The notes under the pieces: model-generated
Seen by the model: the letters and a program-made list of their open reading frames with translations, nothing else
Databases searched by the model: none
Told to the model about the DNA's origin: nothing
Shown here: positions 1 through 8,853 of the stretch, piece by piece
Numbering within the stretch: position 1 is the stretch's first letter
How the letters are laid out: every line of letters starts with the position of its first letter
Assembly: GCA_964017065.1 (NCBI GenBank)
Contig: OZ024790.1
Span: forward strand, 12,522,703 to 12,586,702
Source: Haliclona indistincta
Lineage: Eukaryota > Porifera > Demospongiae > Haplosclerida > Chalinidae
Reading direction: 5' to 3'
DNA: 64,000 bases
Position numbers and translations under genes: made by a program

Positions 1-484
1 TAAACGCTACAACTGCCCCTTTTGTAAGCATGATCGATTCCGAACAGTGGTTAGTTGATAATGTTTCAGGAAAGAACCCGACAGGGTATAATTTATAGTG
101 GAGCAAATTTCTGATGTTTGTGGCAAATGTGATTCTGGTACTATCTTGTCACCTACTTGCAAACAAGAGGAGCGTGGATTTGTCTGCATGCACTTGTATA
201 AGTGTGATCCAGTTTGCTATGACTATTCAAATGACTATGAGATGAGATGCTATGCCTATGACTATGACTATGTAGGCATATTTGCAAGCATATCCATCGC
301 ATACAACTTCATCTCTCCACCATGCTTCTACTGTTGATGATGTGATAGATACTTGTAGTAACAGTGACACAAGGCTAGATGGTGAAGATGGTGCTGCGGA
401 CAGCAGCAGTTCTGATCTCGAGATGCTATGCTGAGAAATGCATACCACACAGAAATGGTTAGAAACCTATAATTATTATCATGA

Positions 485-798
485 TTGCATTATTCATTGC
501 TCCTGTCACTATACAATGTAGATGTCACATTAAAACTCAACAGATTTCACAGCTTAACGCAAGAATTGCAGCAGTTGATCTCAACAAATAACAGACCAGT
601 TTTAGAGCACCTTGATCACATCAATTCTCTGTTACACAATGCAGTTTTGACATGTAAGGCGGCTACTGTATCTGTAATACCAGACAAGCTCTTTAAGGAA
701 GAAGACCATTTTGCTCCAGGACAAAAGCTTCAGCACCAGCGGAGATTCAGTCAGACAACTAAAACTTCTGGCCGAAAGAAAAAAGGAACTGTTCTTAG
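485..798 (+). CDS. Exon of the SWIM-CXXC-OTU gene, helical linker
   Basis: An open stretch following the SWIM remnant encodes a helical, leucine-rich segment ending in a basic patch (SGRKKKG). A GT donor follows at 799. Such helical segments followed by a basic tail are common after SWIM fingers in invertebrate SWIM proteins. The splice phase to the next candidate exon (850-890) does not fit cleanly, which agrees with decay. No enzyme domain is recognised. Confidence 0.4.
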
Positions 799-1337
799 GT
801 ATTAATGCACATTGTGTTAGTTGTTAATAATAATTATGCAATTTACTAGGCATGCTAACAAGGGATGAACAAGAACAGCTGCTAAAAAACGTAAGGTAAC
901 ACTGACGTAACAAGACAAATTATGCAACATAATACAGATTAGATTAGATGCAAAATTGGTATAACTATACGTGTACCATTTGTTTAGGGAATGGATGAGA
1001 ATCCAATATTAGAGGAAACAGGAGAAAAAAAGCCAATATCAGAAGAAAAGGATGAGAATACAACACCAGAGAAATTCCAAGGTATATAACAACAATAAGC
1101 ACAATGATGAGTTCTATAACTGTTTGTTTTAGAAAAAATTTTCAAATCTGACATTGCTTCTGATAACTGTAAAGGAATGGTGAGAGTTAAACGTTTACAA
1201 CTTGCATCATGAACGATTTGTATTATTTCCCCTAATGTAGAATGCTATGGATAGAAGTAGAAGGAAGACACTGGATGAGATCAAAAGGAGTGTTGCAACA
1301 GGTACATGTTAGCTTTCTAGGATTTATTAACTTTATA

Positions 1338-1497
1338 GGAGTCAAACGCAAACGATGTTGTTCATGCAATGGCTGCATGGCAACTGATTGTGGGGGATGT
1401 GGTAACTGTAGTCTGTAGAGACAAAAAGAAGTTCGGAGGTACTGGGAAAAAGAAACAGTGTTGCCTAAAACGAAGATGTGTGAACATGTTCAGCTCA
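1338..1497 (+). pseudogene. CXXC zinc-finger exon with internal frameshift
   Basis: The exon follows a TATAG acceptor and ends before GTATATT. The first half gives the CxxCxxC-x4-CxxCxxC zinc ligands; the second half gives RDKKKFGG and CCLKRRC, the rest of a CpG-binding CXXC finger as in DNMT1, MBD1 and CFP1. Between them, around 1409-1419, the bases read TGTAGTCTGTAG, a near-tandem repeat of TGTAG. The net extra 7 bases bring in a stop codon and shift the frame. Reading across it is needed for an intact finger. Confidence 0.6.
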
Positions 1498-1673
1498 GGT
1501 ATATTATTTTGTTGCCAATCACTGAACATTAATTTGCCAGAGTTGGGAACTACAATAGAACAATCTCCAGCTGAACTGGCACTTCCCAAAGTATCCAAGG
1601 AACAACTTGAACGAGTATGTTCATTATTGGGTATAACATGTTCTAGTAAATAATTGGAATCTATTAATTTTAG

Positions 1674-2285
1674 GGTTATTTTAACAGCCATCCATGGTTT
1701 GTTCATACACCTGGAAGTAATGCACCTGATGTTCCTGTGCCCAAACACTTACTTCCTTCAAAGCCATTGAAACCACCTTCCGGTTACGAGCTAATGAAGG
1801 ATATTCTTGCCAAATTCAAGAGAAAACCACAACATGTTCTTGGTGACGGGAATTGTCTTTTCCGAGCTCTGTCAGCACAGGTGACTGGCACAGAGGAGAA
1901 TCACATTGCACTACGCAAGATTATTGTCGAATTCGAGGCAAAAATTCCTAGCATTTTTTGGCAAAAAGGTACAAGCAGCAAAGAGAGATTTCACTGCTCA
2001 TTTAGAGTCAATGCAGAAATCTTTGTTTGGGGAACTGACATTGAGATCGATGAAATCTACGAAGCAACAAATTGTCCTGTCAGATGGTTGAAGTTTTCGC
2101 CTATCTCAAAATCGTTGCTGAGTTCACTTGCTTGTGCTGACAGTATCAAGATTCGACCTAAACAAGGATGGCTTGAACTGTTATTTACAAACAACCACTT
2201 CAACTCAATTCAACCAGAAAGCACCACTGTTAAACTCACTAAGCCCACTCTACTAGAAACACAGGTCACTATAAATTTATGTTAA
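1674..2285 (+). pseudogene. OTU-domain exon with compensating frame breaks
   Basis: After the acceptor TTTTAG the frame begins GYFNSHPWFVHTPG and reaches the OTU signature GDGNCLFRALS near 1836. From about 1960 to 2025 the family-like sequence (VQAAKRDFTAHLESMQKSL) lies in the next frame, then returns to the first frame at WGTDIEIDEIYEA. Two single-base indels of opposite effect explain this. The open frame itself runs on to the stop at 2283-2285, so a protein could still be made, with a scrambled middle. OTU proteins are cysteine proteases that usually cleave ubiquitin. Confidence 0.65.
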
Positions 2286-2575
2286 CATTAAGTTCATTAT
2301 ACAGATCATTTTGATTGAGAATGCGAACAACTGACCTCGCTGTAGCTGCCTACAGGACCGATGTGTAGAGGCGTTCTCGTAGCCTGAGTAGGGTAACAAT
2401 TACGTTTTGTACTGACACCATCTTCTCAAAACATGACAGACTGTCCGGAGGTCTAACTAATAGTTACTTTAGTTCCATCTGTAGGACAACGCAACTCGCG
2501 CCTGTTTGCCCGCGAACGCTCAACCGTGAGAATAGGGTTAAAATTAGCAAGGGGTTCACTGTACATAGTGCGATT
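2286..2575. other. Intergenic, nothing recognised
   Basis: The stretch lies between the OTU exon and the start of the duplicated block. I see no coding exon, no strong inverted repeat and no long tandem repeat. Confidence 0.5.
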
Positions 2576-2689
2576 CGTATTTATCTATGCTGCAACGGAC
2601 GCGGAGAGTATCATGCTCAAATCGACGCAAATTGATCAGGTGCGGTTGCCCCTCCCATTTTCTGAGCTAGCTAGCTAGCTCGTTCATTC

Positions 2690-4109
2690 ATGGACTTAGT
2701 CGTTGATAACGAAAAATCGGAAAGGCGCAGACTTCTAGGATCGGTTGAAAACGTCCACATACTTCCCGGAGATGCTCACAAGGCGGCGCCTGACAATGAA
2801 TCTGAAGAAGCGATCTCGAGCTGGTTTCGATACCTTATGCTGGGACTGCTCTGTCTCGTTAGAATCACTACAGCGTACAGCAATGACATGCCAGCAGCAT
2901 TGGAGAGCACCATCATCAGGGTAGCACGTGTGGATATCACCCAGTACGAGCTACTGTATTCATTGTACGCATGGCCGAGTGTGTTTCTGGCAGTGATTGG
3001 TGGAGTGCTCATAGACAGAGTGTTTGGTCTCAGACTGGGACTCTTGTTATTTATTACGATAGCATGTACTGGTCAGCTACTAGTTGCAATGGGCGGCTTC
3101 TTCAACCAGTTCTGGTTAATGGTCGTCGGTCGATTTGTGCTGGGCGGTGGTGCAGAGCTGTCTGGCAGTGCAATTGATATTTTCACAGCAACACTATTCA
3201 GAAACAGAGAGATAAGTTTTGTGTTTGGAATATTGTTTGGTGCTAGTGGGTTAACCACCTCACTCTCACTCAATCTCAATAGTAGATAGATTATATGATT
3301 TGTTACAAGTGTCTACTAATCACCACGTCCGTCTGGGCAGTGTGTTTCTGTTTGGGTTTACAATATGTTGTATTGGGCTAATGATCGGCTCCATTGCATC
3401 GTGTCTGGACTACAGCCGAAGGAAGAAATTTAGAGAAACAGAAGCGAAATTCAAACTAAAAGATATCATTGATTTTTCTGTATCTTACTGGCTACTTGCT
3501 CTTACTGGACTACTGTTTTACGTTGCTGTCTATCCTTTCATTAATATTGCTCAGAATTTCTTCATTCAAAAGTATGATTTAAGCACACCAATGGCTAATC
3601 TTGTCAATACATGTATCGATGTTGTACCCATAGTGGCTGGTCCTGTACTCGGGCTGGTATCTGATTGGACAGGATACAAACTGTGTTGGGGTGTGTTCAC
3701 GGCTACAGGTACTGTGCTGTGTCATATAGTACTAGCATTCACTGGACAATACTACTTCATACCAATCATTTCCACAATATCCTTAGGTCTTTTCTTCGCA
3801 ATATACACATCTGTCATTTGGCCGCAAGTATTTGTGCTCGTTCGTAAGGATCAGTTGGGGACAGCCTATGGTATACAGTATGCATTTTATGAGCTAGGTC
3901 AGGCAGTTGCAGATATTGTCATTGGACTTGTCATTGACACTTCAGGATATATGATAGTTGAAATATCATTCGCCAGCATAGGCACACTGTCTCTTCTGAT
4001 GTTGATTGGACTTTTTAATACTTCCGGTGCACAAAAAATGAACAATGCTGGTATTCTAGCATGCACAAGACTGGTAAAGAACAAATGGACAGGCAGAATT
4101 AATAACTAA
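2690..4109 (+). pseudogene. MFSD1-like transporter, type A, copy 1, frameshifted
   Basis: The copy is nearly identical to the intact copies at 18217 and 20428 and would encode about 471 residues of a 12-helix major facilitator protein. After codon 199 (the end of LSLNLNSR) the bases AGAT are duplicated (AGTAGATAGATT, near 3284-3292). This gives an immediate TAG and shifts the frame; homology resumes in another frame through LQVSTNHH to the normal end IKNKWTGRINN-like tail at 4109. The rest is free of stops, so the break looks recent. The N-terminal region carries ERRRLLG, an acidic dileucine lysosomal sorting pattern. Transcription could continue, but a full transporter cannot be made without reading across the insertion. 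A sequencing error is less likely because the extra bases form a clean tandem repeat. Confidence 0.9.
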
Positions 4110-4456
4110 TATTCATGTTTTTATTGTATTCAAATTATTATTGTAACATTGAAGGCAGTAACTATTGAATTGCTACTACCTTTAACATGAACAAAACAGT
4201 AACAAGGTGCTGATACCAGCTGTACATGTGTGCTGTTCATTGGTACATTCTTGAACTCCAGTACGCTATGCTCTTGTATTAATTTTTTGGCAACAAAAGT
4301 TTTTTAGATACATGTATACAAAAATTGAATAATAGTGGAAGAAAAAACAGGAATAAAATTGATGTCATGTTACTACTTTCAACATGAACAAAATAGTAAC
4401 AAGGTGCTGATGCCAGCTGTACTGACATGCATTGACAAGACGGATTATGCTATGAT
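4110..4456. other. 3' flank of transporter copy 1
   Basis: AT-rich sequence is shared with the right duplicate at 21844-22185. It contains candidate polyadenylation signals (AATAAA-like at about 4353) and two imperfect copies of AACATGAACAAAA-AGTAACAAGGTGCTGAT spaced about 195 bases apart. No gene was found. Confidence 0.5.
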
Positions 4457-4665
4457 GCAGCCAGCTACTCCTCTAAAATGAGGGCGTGGCTGTAAGTAAT
4501 TACTAAATATTTGCTCACGTGCAGGTGTAATGGCAACATCACAATAGACATTATTATGACATGGACGAGCTCGAGAAAGACATAGAGAAAGAGGAGATGG
4601 AAGCAAGGACTTCTACAGTTAGTGTAACTGCTCACACTACAGTAAAGCAAGAACAACTGTCATAG
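4457..4665 (+). pseudogene. Orphan 5' end of a type-B MFSD1-like gene
   Basis: The sequence from GCCAGCTACTCCTCTAAAATG onward matches the promoter/leader of the type-B transporters at about 8760 and 24250, including the leader intron (donor GTAAGT, acceptor CACGTGCAG). It then gives ATG at 4561 and MDELEKDIEKEEME, the type-B N terminus. Homology stops there; the frame closes at 4665, inside the 3' end of the minus-strand cysteine-rich gene. The same relic is in the right duplicate at 22189-22389, so it predates the duplication. It could still act as a promoter reading into the cysteine-rich gene antisense. Confidence 0.7.
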
Positions 4666-5368
4666 TGGCTGCAAAAACAGCATAGGCACCAAAAGCTGGT
4701 CGTACTCCAGCAGAGGCACAGTATCCAGGACTTTCAGACTCTAATCCACAATTGGACCACAGGGAGTAGTTAGCAAAAGGAAGGTGTTCTCCAACGAACG
4801 AGTTGTTATAGATTGAATTCAAGCAACAACCGAGCTCAGATCTAACTTGACGTAAACCTTTTCTACAATTGTCAGAACATTTTTTGGTAATTTTCAGATC
4901 AGAATCATATAGTGTAAAATTCACAAAGCACTCGGGCATCACTGTTTCCAGCCAGTTAGGTATTATGAGAAAGCTATTGTAGAGTGCTGTGTAACACATT
5001 GTTCCCTTCTTGTTAAAATGGCAAGCACCTTCGATCGCTACAGCCAAGCCCTCTTGTTCCTCACCGTAGCATGCACGAAGGTGCTCTAATACCGTTGGCA
5101 GGCAGGGTTCCGAGCAAAGCTTCACATAGTGGCTTGGATTAGGAAGTGGATTCGGGCTTAGAATTGATGCAACATTAGTGAAGTTTAAAGCTTGATCATA
5201 AGCAACTTTGCATTCTTGGGTAAAAGTACTCCGAAAGTCGTTTTCCTGTTGTTCCGAACAGTTTTTTATTAGTGGAGGACTGGCTTGTCGAAGAATCCTA
5301 TCCTCAGCGGCAACAATTTCTGTTGAACAGAGTATGCATAAACAAAACACCACCACAAAACGTTTCAT
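4637..5368 (-). CDS. Cysteine-rich secreted or GPI-anchored glycoprotein, copy 1
   Basis: The 243-residue single-exon protein begins with a clear signal peptide (MKRFVVVFCLCILCSTEIVAA), has many cysteines in CxxxC and CC arrangements (LCSEPC, KKCSDNC, LGCCLN), at least six N-glycosylation sequons (NCS, NFT, NYS, NNS types), and ends in a hydrophobic tail (AVFAATMTVVLALL) after small residues, as in a GPI-attachment signal. A C-terminal membrane anchor is the alternative. I do not recognise the family. It lies tail-to-tail with the type-A transporter, and the pair is duplicated. The reading frame is conserved with the copy at 22361, and most differences are substitutions, which supports a real protein. 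Confidence 0.8.
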   Translation of the reverse strand: MKRFVVVFCLCILCSTEIVAAEDRILRQASPPLIKNCSEQQENDFRSTFTQECKVAYDQALNFTNVASILSPNPLPNPSHYVKLCSEPCLPTVLEHLRACYGEEQEGLAVAIEGACHFNKKGTMCYTALYNSFLIIPNWLETVMPECFVNFTLYDSDLKITKKCSDNCRKGLRQVRSELGCCLNSIYNNSFVGEHLPFANYSLWSNCGLESESPGYCASAGVRPAFGAYAVFAATMTVVLALL

Positions 5369-5479
5369 CGTAATTCTGCCTCTAGTTTAAGAAATTTATT
5401 AGAAGACGGAGCTCCTGAGCACTAGCGCTAGCGAGCGAGCATCGCACTTATATTTACTCACACTACGCGCATGCGCACT

Positions 5480-5605
5480 TGTAGTCTACTGGTAGTTCAA
5501 AGTTCAAAGTAATAAACTTTGAACTTTGAACTACCAGTACGCCGCCTACTACTATACTGTATGTATGTGTACGGCAATTACTGCTAGTTAGCTAGTGCTA
5601 CTAAT
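5480..5605. repeat. Palindrome at start of left-only insertion
   Basis: CTACTGGTAGTTCAAAGTTCAAAG is followed after a few bases by CTTTGAACTTTGAACTACCAGTA: arms of about 22 bases, close together, around 5490-5540. It marks the point where the left duplicate departs from the right duplicate. Confidence 0.7.
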
Positions 5606-5817
5606 TACCCGTGTGCAGTATGCGCCAGGGTTGTGTTTGTTACCCGTGTGCAGTATGCGCCAGGGAAGTTGTGTTTGTTACCCGTGTGCCAGGGTTGTGT
5701 TTGTTACCCGTGTGCAGTATGCGCCAGGGTTATGTGTTTGTTACCCGTGTGCAGTATGCGCCAGGGTTATGTGTTTGTTACCCGTGTGCAGTATGCGCCA
5801 GGGTTATATGTGTTTGT
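5606..5817. repeat. Minisatellite, about 38-base unit
   Basis: The unit reads roughly GTGTGCAGTATGCGCCAGGG plus TTATGTGTTTGTTACCC; about five to six copies are present with small length changes. The open frames across it (YPCAVCARV repeats) are by-products of the repeat in all frames. It is absent from the right duplicate. Confidence 0.9.
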
Positions 5818-6535
5818 GTCCGTCTACGTACGTGCGTATCGTCAAAAAACACGCCTGTTTGCGTCTTACCGCTCGAAAATCTCCACGAAAACACTCTCTG
5901 CAGCTTCTTCATGAATTTATAGTCCTATGAAGACGTTTCTGTGCTGGCAAGCCTTGCTCGAGCGGCTAATCCATGGCTTTCTAAAGCTACGTGTCCTTGT
6001 AACTAGAGCACTTTACGGTATTGTGGGTGTGTCACCCAAACTCCTATGAAGTGGCCAAAAAGTGAAAACAGGAAACAAATAAGGAAAAAAATAGTTCTGT
6101 TCAGGATTTGCTAAAATTCAATCTGTGACTCTTTCATAATAATTAGGTGAAGACTCCTATCCATATCAACGTCCTGGCCTGCACTCAGTCTCACATGTAT
6201 ATACCGCGTATATACAAAGCCGGCCATGCATGGTTAAACTTCTTGAGGCCTTTGATCATAGGGCCGGGTATCAGTCTTTCTTGAGGCCTTCTGTGATGTG
6301 CCAATCAACTGTTAGTGCTATGCTATCATCAAGAATTATTTATCTGGAGCTGTCTATGGACTAGCTGTTGCACTAATGCTGGAGTACATAGTTATATACT
6401 AACTATAATTATAGATCTATCTGCGCGTGCGCCATGCCTGACCGCGTCTGCATTACTAACTTCAGGTTTCAACAATATATCAAGTTTAAAAAATGAGACT
6501 TCTTGTCCTTCTACAGCTCGCTACCACAATACCTC
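5818..6535. other. Left-only intergenic segment
   Basis: This stretch has no counterpart in the right duplicate. It contains GGCCTTTGATCATAGGG and a second TTGAGGCCTT at about 6240-6290, but I found no clear terminal repeats and no supported gene. Confidence 0.4.
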
Positions 6536-6752
6536 CCCTGTGTCAATGCCTCCCCTGTGTCAATACCTCCCCTGTGTCAATGCCTCCCCTGTGTTTAGGT
6601 CCGGCTGTGTTTAGGACAATACCTCCCCTGTGTCAATGCCTCTTCTGTGTCAATGCCTCTTCTGTGTCAATACCTCCCCTGTGTCATTGCCTCCCCTGTG
6701 TCAATGCCTCTCATGTTTCAATGCCTCTCATGTTTCAATACCTCCCCTGTGT
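6536..6752. repeat. 15-base tandem repeat (TGTCAATACCTCCCC), left copy
   Basis: Units TGTCAAT(A/G)CCTC(C/T)CC run with point variants, interrupted by a GTGTTTAGGTC spacer. The same repeat at 23203-23442 in the right duplicate is more regular and has a 12-base shortened form. Amino-acid translations such as CVNTSPVSIPP are artefacts of the repeat. Confidence 0.9.
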
Positions 6753-6776
6753 ATATACTAAAAACGGGAGAATGTA

Positions 6777-6966
6777 CAGCGGTTTTATTACTTCTTGCAA
6801 GGGTAAAGCGTAAACCGTAAAGCGTGGAGCACTAATGCGTTAAAATGTCATTAAGTCTTTGATCATGCTCCATTGTGTGAATAAATACCAGTGGCTTGAC
6901 ACATTAGTGATTGCAAGGTGACGCTTTCCACTCAAATCTTCCTTGCAAGAAGTAATAAAACCTCTG
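6777..6966. mobile_element. Mariner-like MITE with TA duplication
   Basis: The 190-base element has inverted ends CAG(C/A)GGTTTTATTACTTCTTGCAAGG and is flanked by TA at 6775-6776 and 6967-6968. This fits a non-autonomous Tc1/mariner element. It sits inside a larger left-only segment bounded by direct GAGAATGT repeats (about 6768 and 7042); the right duplicate has a single GAGAATGT at that point. Confidence 0.75.
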
Positions 6967-7039
6967 TACAGTCTAGCCCAGCGGTAATCATTTTTGTGTA
7001 TTGAAAAAATTGTTGCAGTACAATTTTTTTTTGGCTTTG

Positions 7040-7940
7040 AGAATGTGCAAATTTATCATCAGATTCTTGGATTAAGATTTCATGCTCTATTTATACGTAC
7101 GGCGACAATTAAGCGAAGAGTTCACACCTTGCTGGGCGCCAACGAACATTATTAATGATATACCACTTTACATCACCTCTTCTAGTAATGAAGGTGTCAT
7201 TACAATGGAAACAGCTGATGAGGTGGTCATTGATGATAGTTATGGTAAAGACAAACAGTATAATTATTGTAAGTAATACAGTATCAAAAGTAAAATAAAC
7301 AGAAATGCTGTAATTTACACGATTGTGCACGATAATAAGGTGGAGTCAAGAGATCAAAGCCTACTCAAGCGATCAAGAACACTACACTGGCGATATGAAG
7401 TGGATTTAGGATGATCAGGAATTTGTACTACCCCGGCTACTAGTATGTGCCCCACTCCCTTAATTCGTTTGTCTCTCTCATGACTGTAGCTGCATGGCTA
7501 GCTGTTATAAGCAGCTGGTAGTGACCGGATTAAATTCAGTTTGATTGATCTGCTGTTGCTCTACCCAGACAGCTTGCTCTACCAGTCACCTCATTCACCA
7601 TCACTCCTGACCAGCTCATGCAGTGATGACTCTTGTATGCTCATGGACGACCTCAACATCAGAATAAATACAAAATAGCACTTTCGTTTTTACTGTACAT
7701 GTTTTAATCAGTTATTGACCGAGTGTCTGATTGTTTGGTGTAAAGCTGGTTTTTATCATAGCACGAGCAGTTGTAATTTTCTAAATTGCATTAACTTTTT
7801 TATCATCAACCTACATGTGCATGCACAATTTTCTGATCAATCGACCGGCCGATTGTATCAAACCATAATTATAATCAAACGAAGTTGATATTCATGATCC
7901 ACCCAGGGTCATCGTTGAGTAGTACTAAGCATAGAAATAA
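7040..7940. other. Intergenic, shared with right duplicate
   Basis: The sequence is shared with about 23460-24195. A small open frame at 7082 is not kept in the right duplicate (indels and stops), so I do not call a gene. A conserved patch, TGACCAGCTCATGCAGTGATGACTC, at about 7607 may be regulatory or a relic exon. Confidence 0.5.
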
Positions 7941-7943
7941 CTA

Positions 7944-8688
7944 GTACATTTATAAAATACTGGGGGCGAGCCTGAGCTGATTTATGTCCTGCACAATTCA
8001 AGAATAAATCCATTTTTCTACATATGCACAACAGTAAGCCCTCCTACCATCTGGCTCAAAATATTTCTGTTTTATTTTTGGTTTCTGAGCCAGGTAGAAG
8101 GAAATGTATGAACTTCATGAAACTTGCTGTGCAGATGTATTGATACCTAACTAAGTAAAATCTGCACGAGGGTTGCTACAGCACAATTTACAAAAGCGCT
8201 GGAGTCCTAAGTCTATTTTCGTCATCGTCTCAGAGCCCCGCCTTCTTTCAATGTATGGCCTGGAAACAACGCATGAAGATCGCTGCGACGTCGGAGATCT
8301 TGGAAATCTTGACAACATGATCCTGTGCATCCTTACCAACAAAACTAAGCTTTGGCGCTGAATGTAGTTTAAACAAAAAAGTTTTTGCTTGCGATTGGCT
8401 AGCACCGCCAAGTTATTTCAAGTGTTTTTATTTTTCCTGCAAAAAGGAAGGACTTGGCGCATCTCTATTTGTCCGTTTGATATTCGGGTCAAACCACTCA
8501 GTCTCTACACACCGAGAAGCAAGCCCACTGAATCTGTGACTCTTAATTTTTTCATTGGGAACCCTAACATCGGGAGGACCATAGCCATAGGACAAACGCA
8601 CCACGCGGCCAGATACATACAAACATTCCCCGCGACGTGGGACGCACATCACCATCAATGTGGGGCTCGCTCAGGCTCGCCCCAACTA
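7944..8688. mobile_element. Non-autonomous TIR element, GGGGCGAGCCTGAG ends
   Basis: Inverted GGGGCGAGCCTGAGC termini lie at 7963 and 8683. The whole left-only insertion runs 7944-8688 with AACTA on both sides (7939-7943 and 8684-8688), and the right duplicate at about 24195 has one AACTA at an apparently empty site. On the minus strand at 8428-8658 an open frame contains RLSYGYGPPDVRVPNEKI, which looks protein-like and may be a relic of the parent element's coding region. A second palindrome lies at 8037-8100. Confidence 0.75.
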
Positions 8689-8769
8689 AGCGGTCAATCT
8701 ATGCTGTTCTAGATTGGGTACAGTGCAAGCATAGATTATGCCTCTGACTATGCTATGATGCAGCCACTC

Positions 8770-8853
8770 CTCTACAATGAGGGCGTGGCTGTAAGTAATT
8801 ACTAATTATTTGCTCACGTGCTGGTGTACAACAAACAACAATAGACGTGACAG
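8770..8853 (+). promoter_or_regulatory. Leader of type-B transporter copy 2, with altered leader intron
   Basis: The leader matches those at 4457 and 24250, which have a small intron: donor GTAAGT or GTAAGG after GCGTGGCT, and acceptor CACGTGCAG. Here the acceptor reads CACGTGCTG, so the AG is gone, and the upstream ATGGCAACATAA mini-frame that follows the acceptor in the other copies has lost its ATG. The leader is probably unspliced here or uses another acceptor. Confidence 0.6.

Larger units (their letters stand above)
98..2285 (+). pseudogene. Decayed SWIM-CXXC-OTU multi-exon gene (5' end outside or unclear)
   Basis: Three domain remnants lie in order on the plus strand. (a) A SWIM-type zinc finger at about 98-320: a Cys/His-rich piece with CMHLYKC, then HICKHIHRIQ read in a different frame from 277. 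The two halves are separated by a TATGAC-rich stretch that shifts the frame. (b) A CXXC zinc finger at about 1340-1480, with CCSCNGC and DCGGCGNC in one frame and CRDKKKFGG in the next. (c) An OTU-type cysteine protease domain at about 1830-2110, with GDGNCLFRAL (catalytic Asp/Cys region) and later WGTDIEI. Plausible exons at 485-798, 988-1080, 1135-1180, 1240-1302, 1338-1497, 1534-1614 and 1674-2285 have GT/AG borders. At least three frame breaks suggest a pseudogene, or a transposon-related gene in decay; sequencing error is the alternative. The mixture of DNA-binding fingers and OTU would suit a mobile-element protein, but no transposase core is visible. Confidence 0.6.

Noticed and set aside
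3284..3300. Tiny intron explaining the break in transporter copy 1
   Set aside because: The extra bases are only AGAT with no GT-AG; no intron is known that short.
5595..5930. Overlapping frames in all three plus frames (YPCAVCARV and similar)
   Set aside because: Produced by the 38-base repeat whose length is not a multiple of three; no start context or conservation.
7082..7276. Small plus-strand gene in the intergenic block
   Set aside because: The matching place in the right duplicate has indels and stops, so the frame is not conserved.
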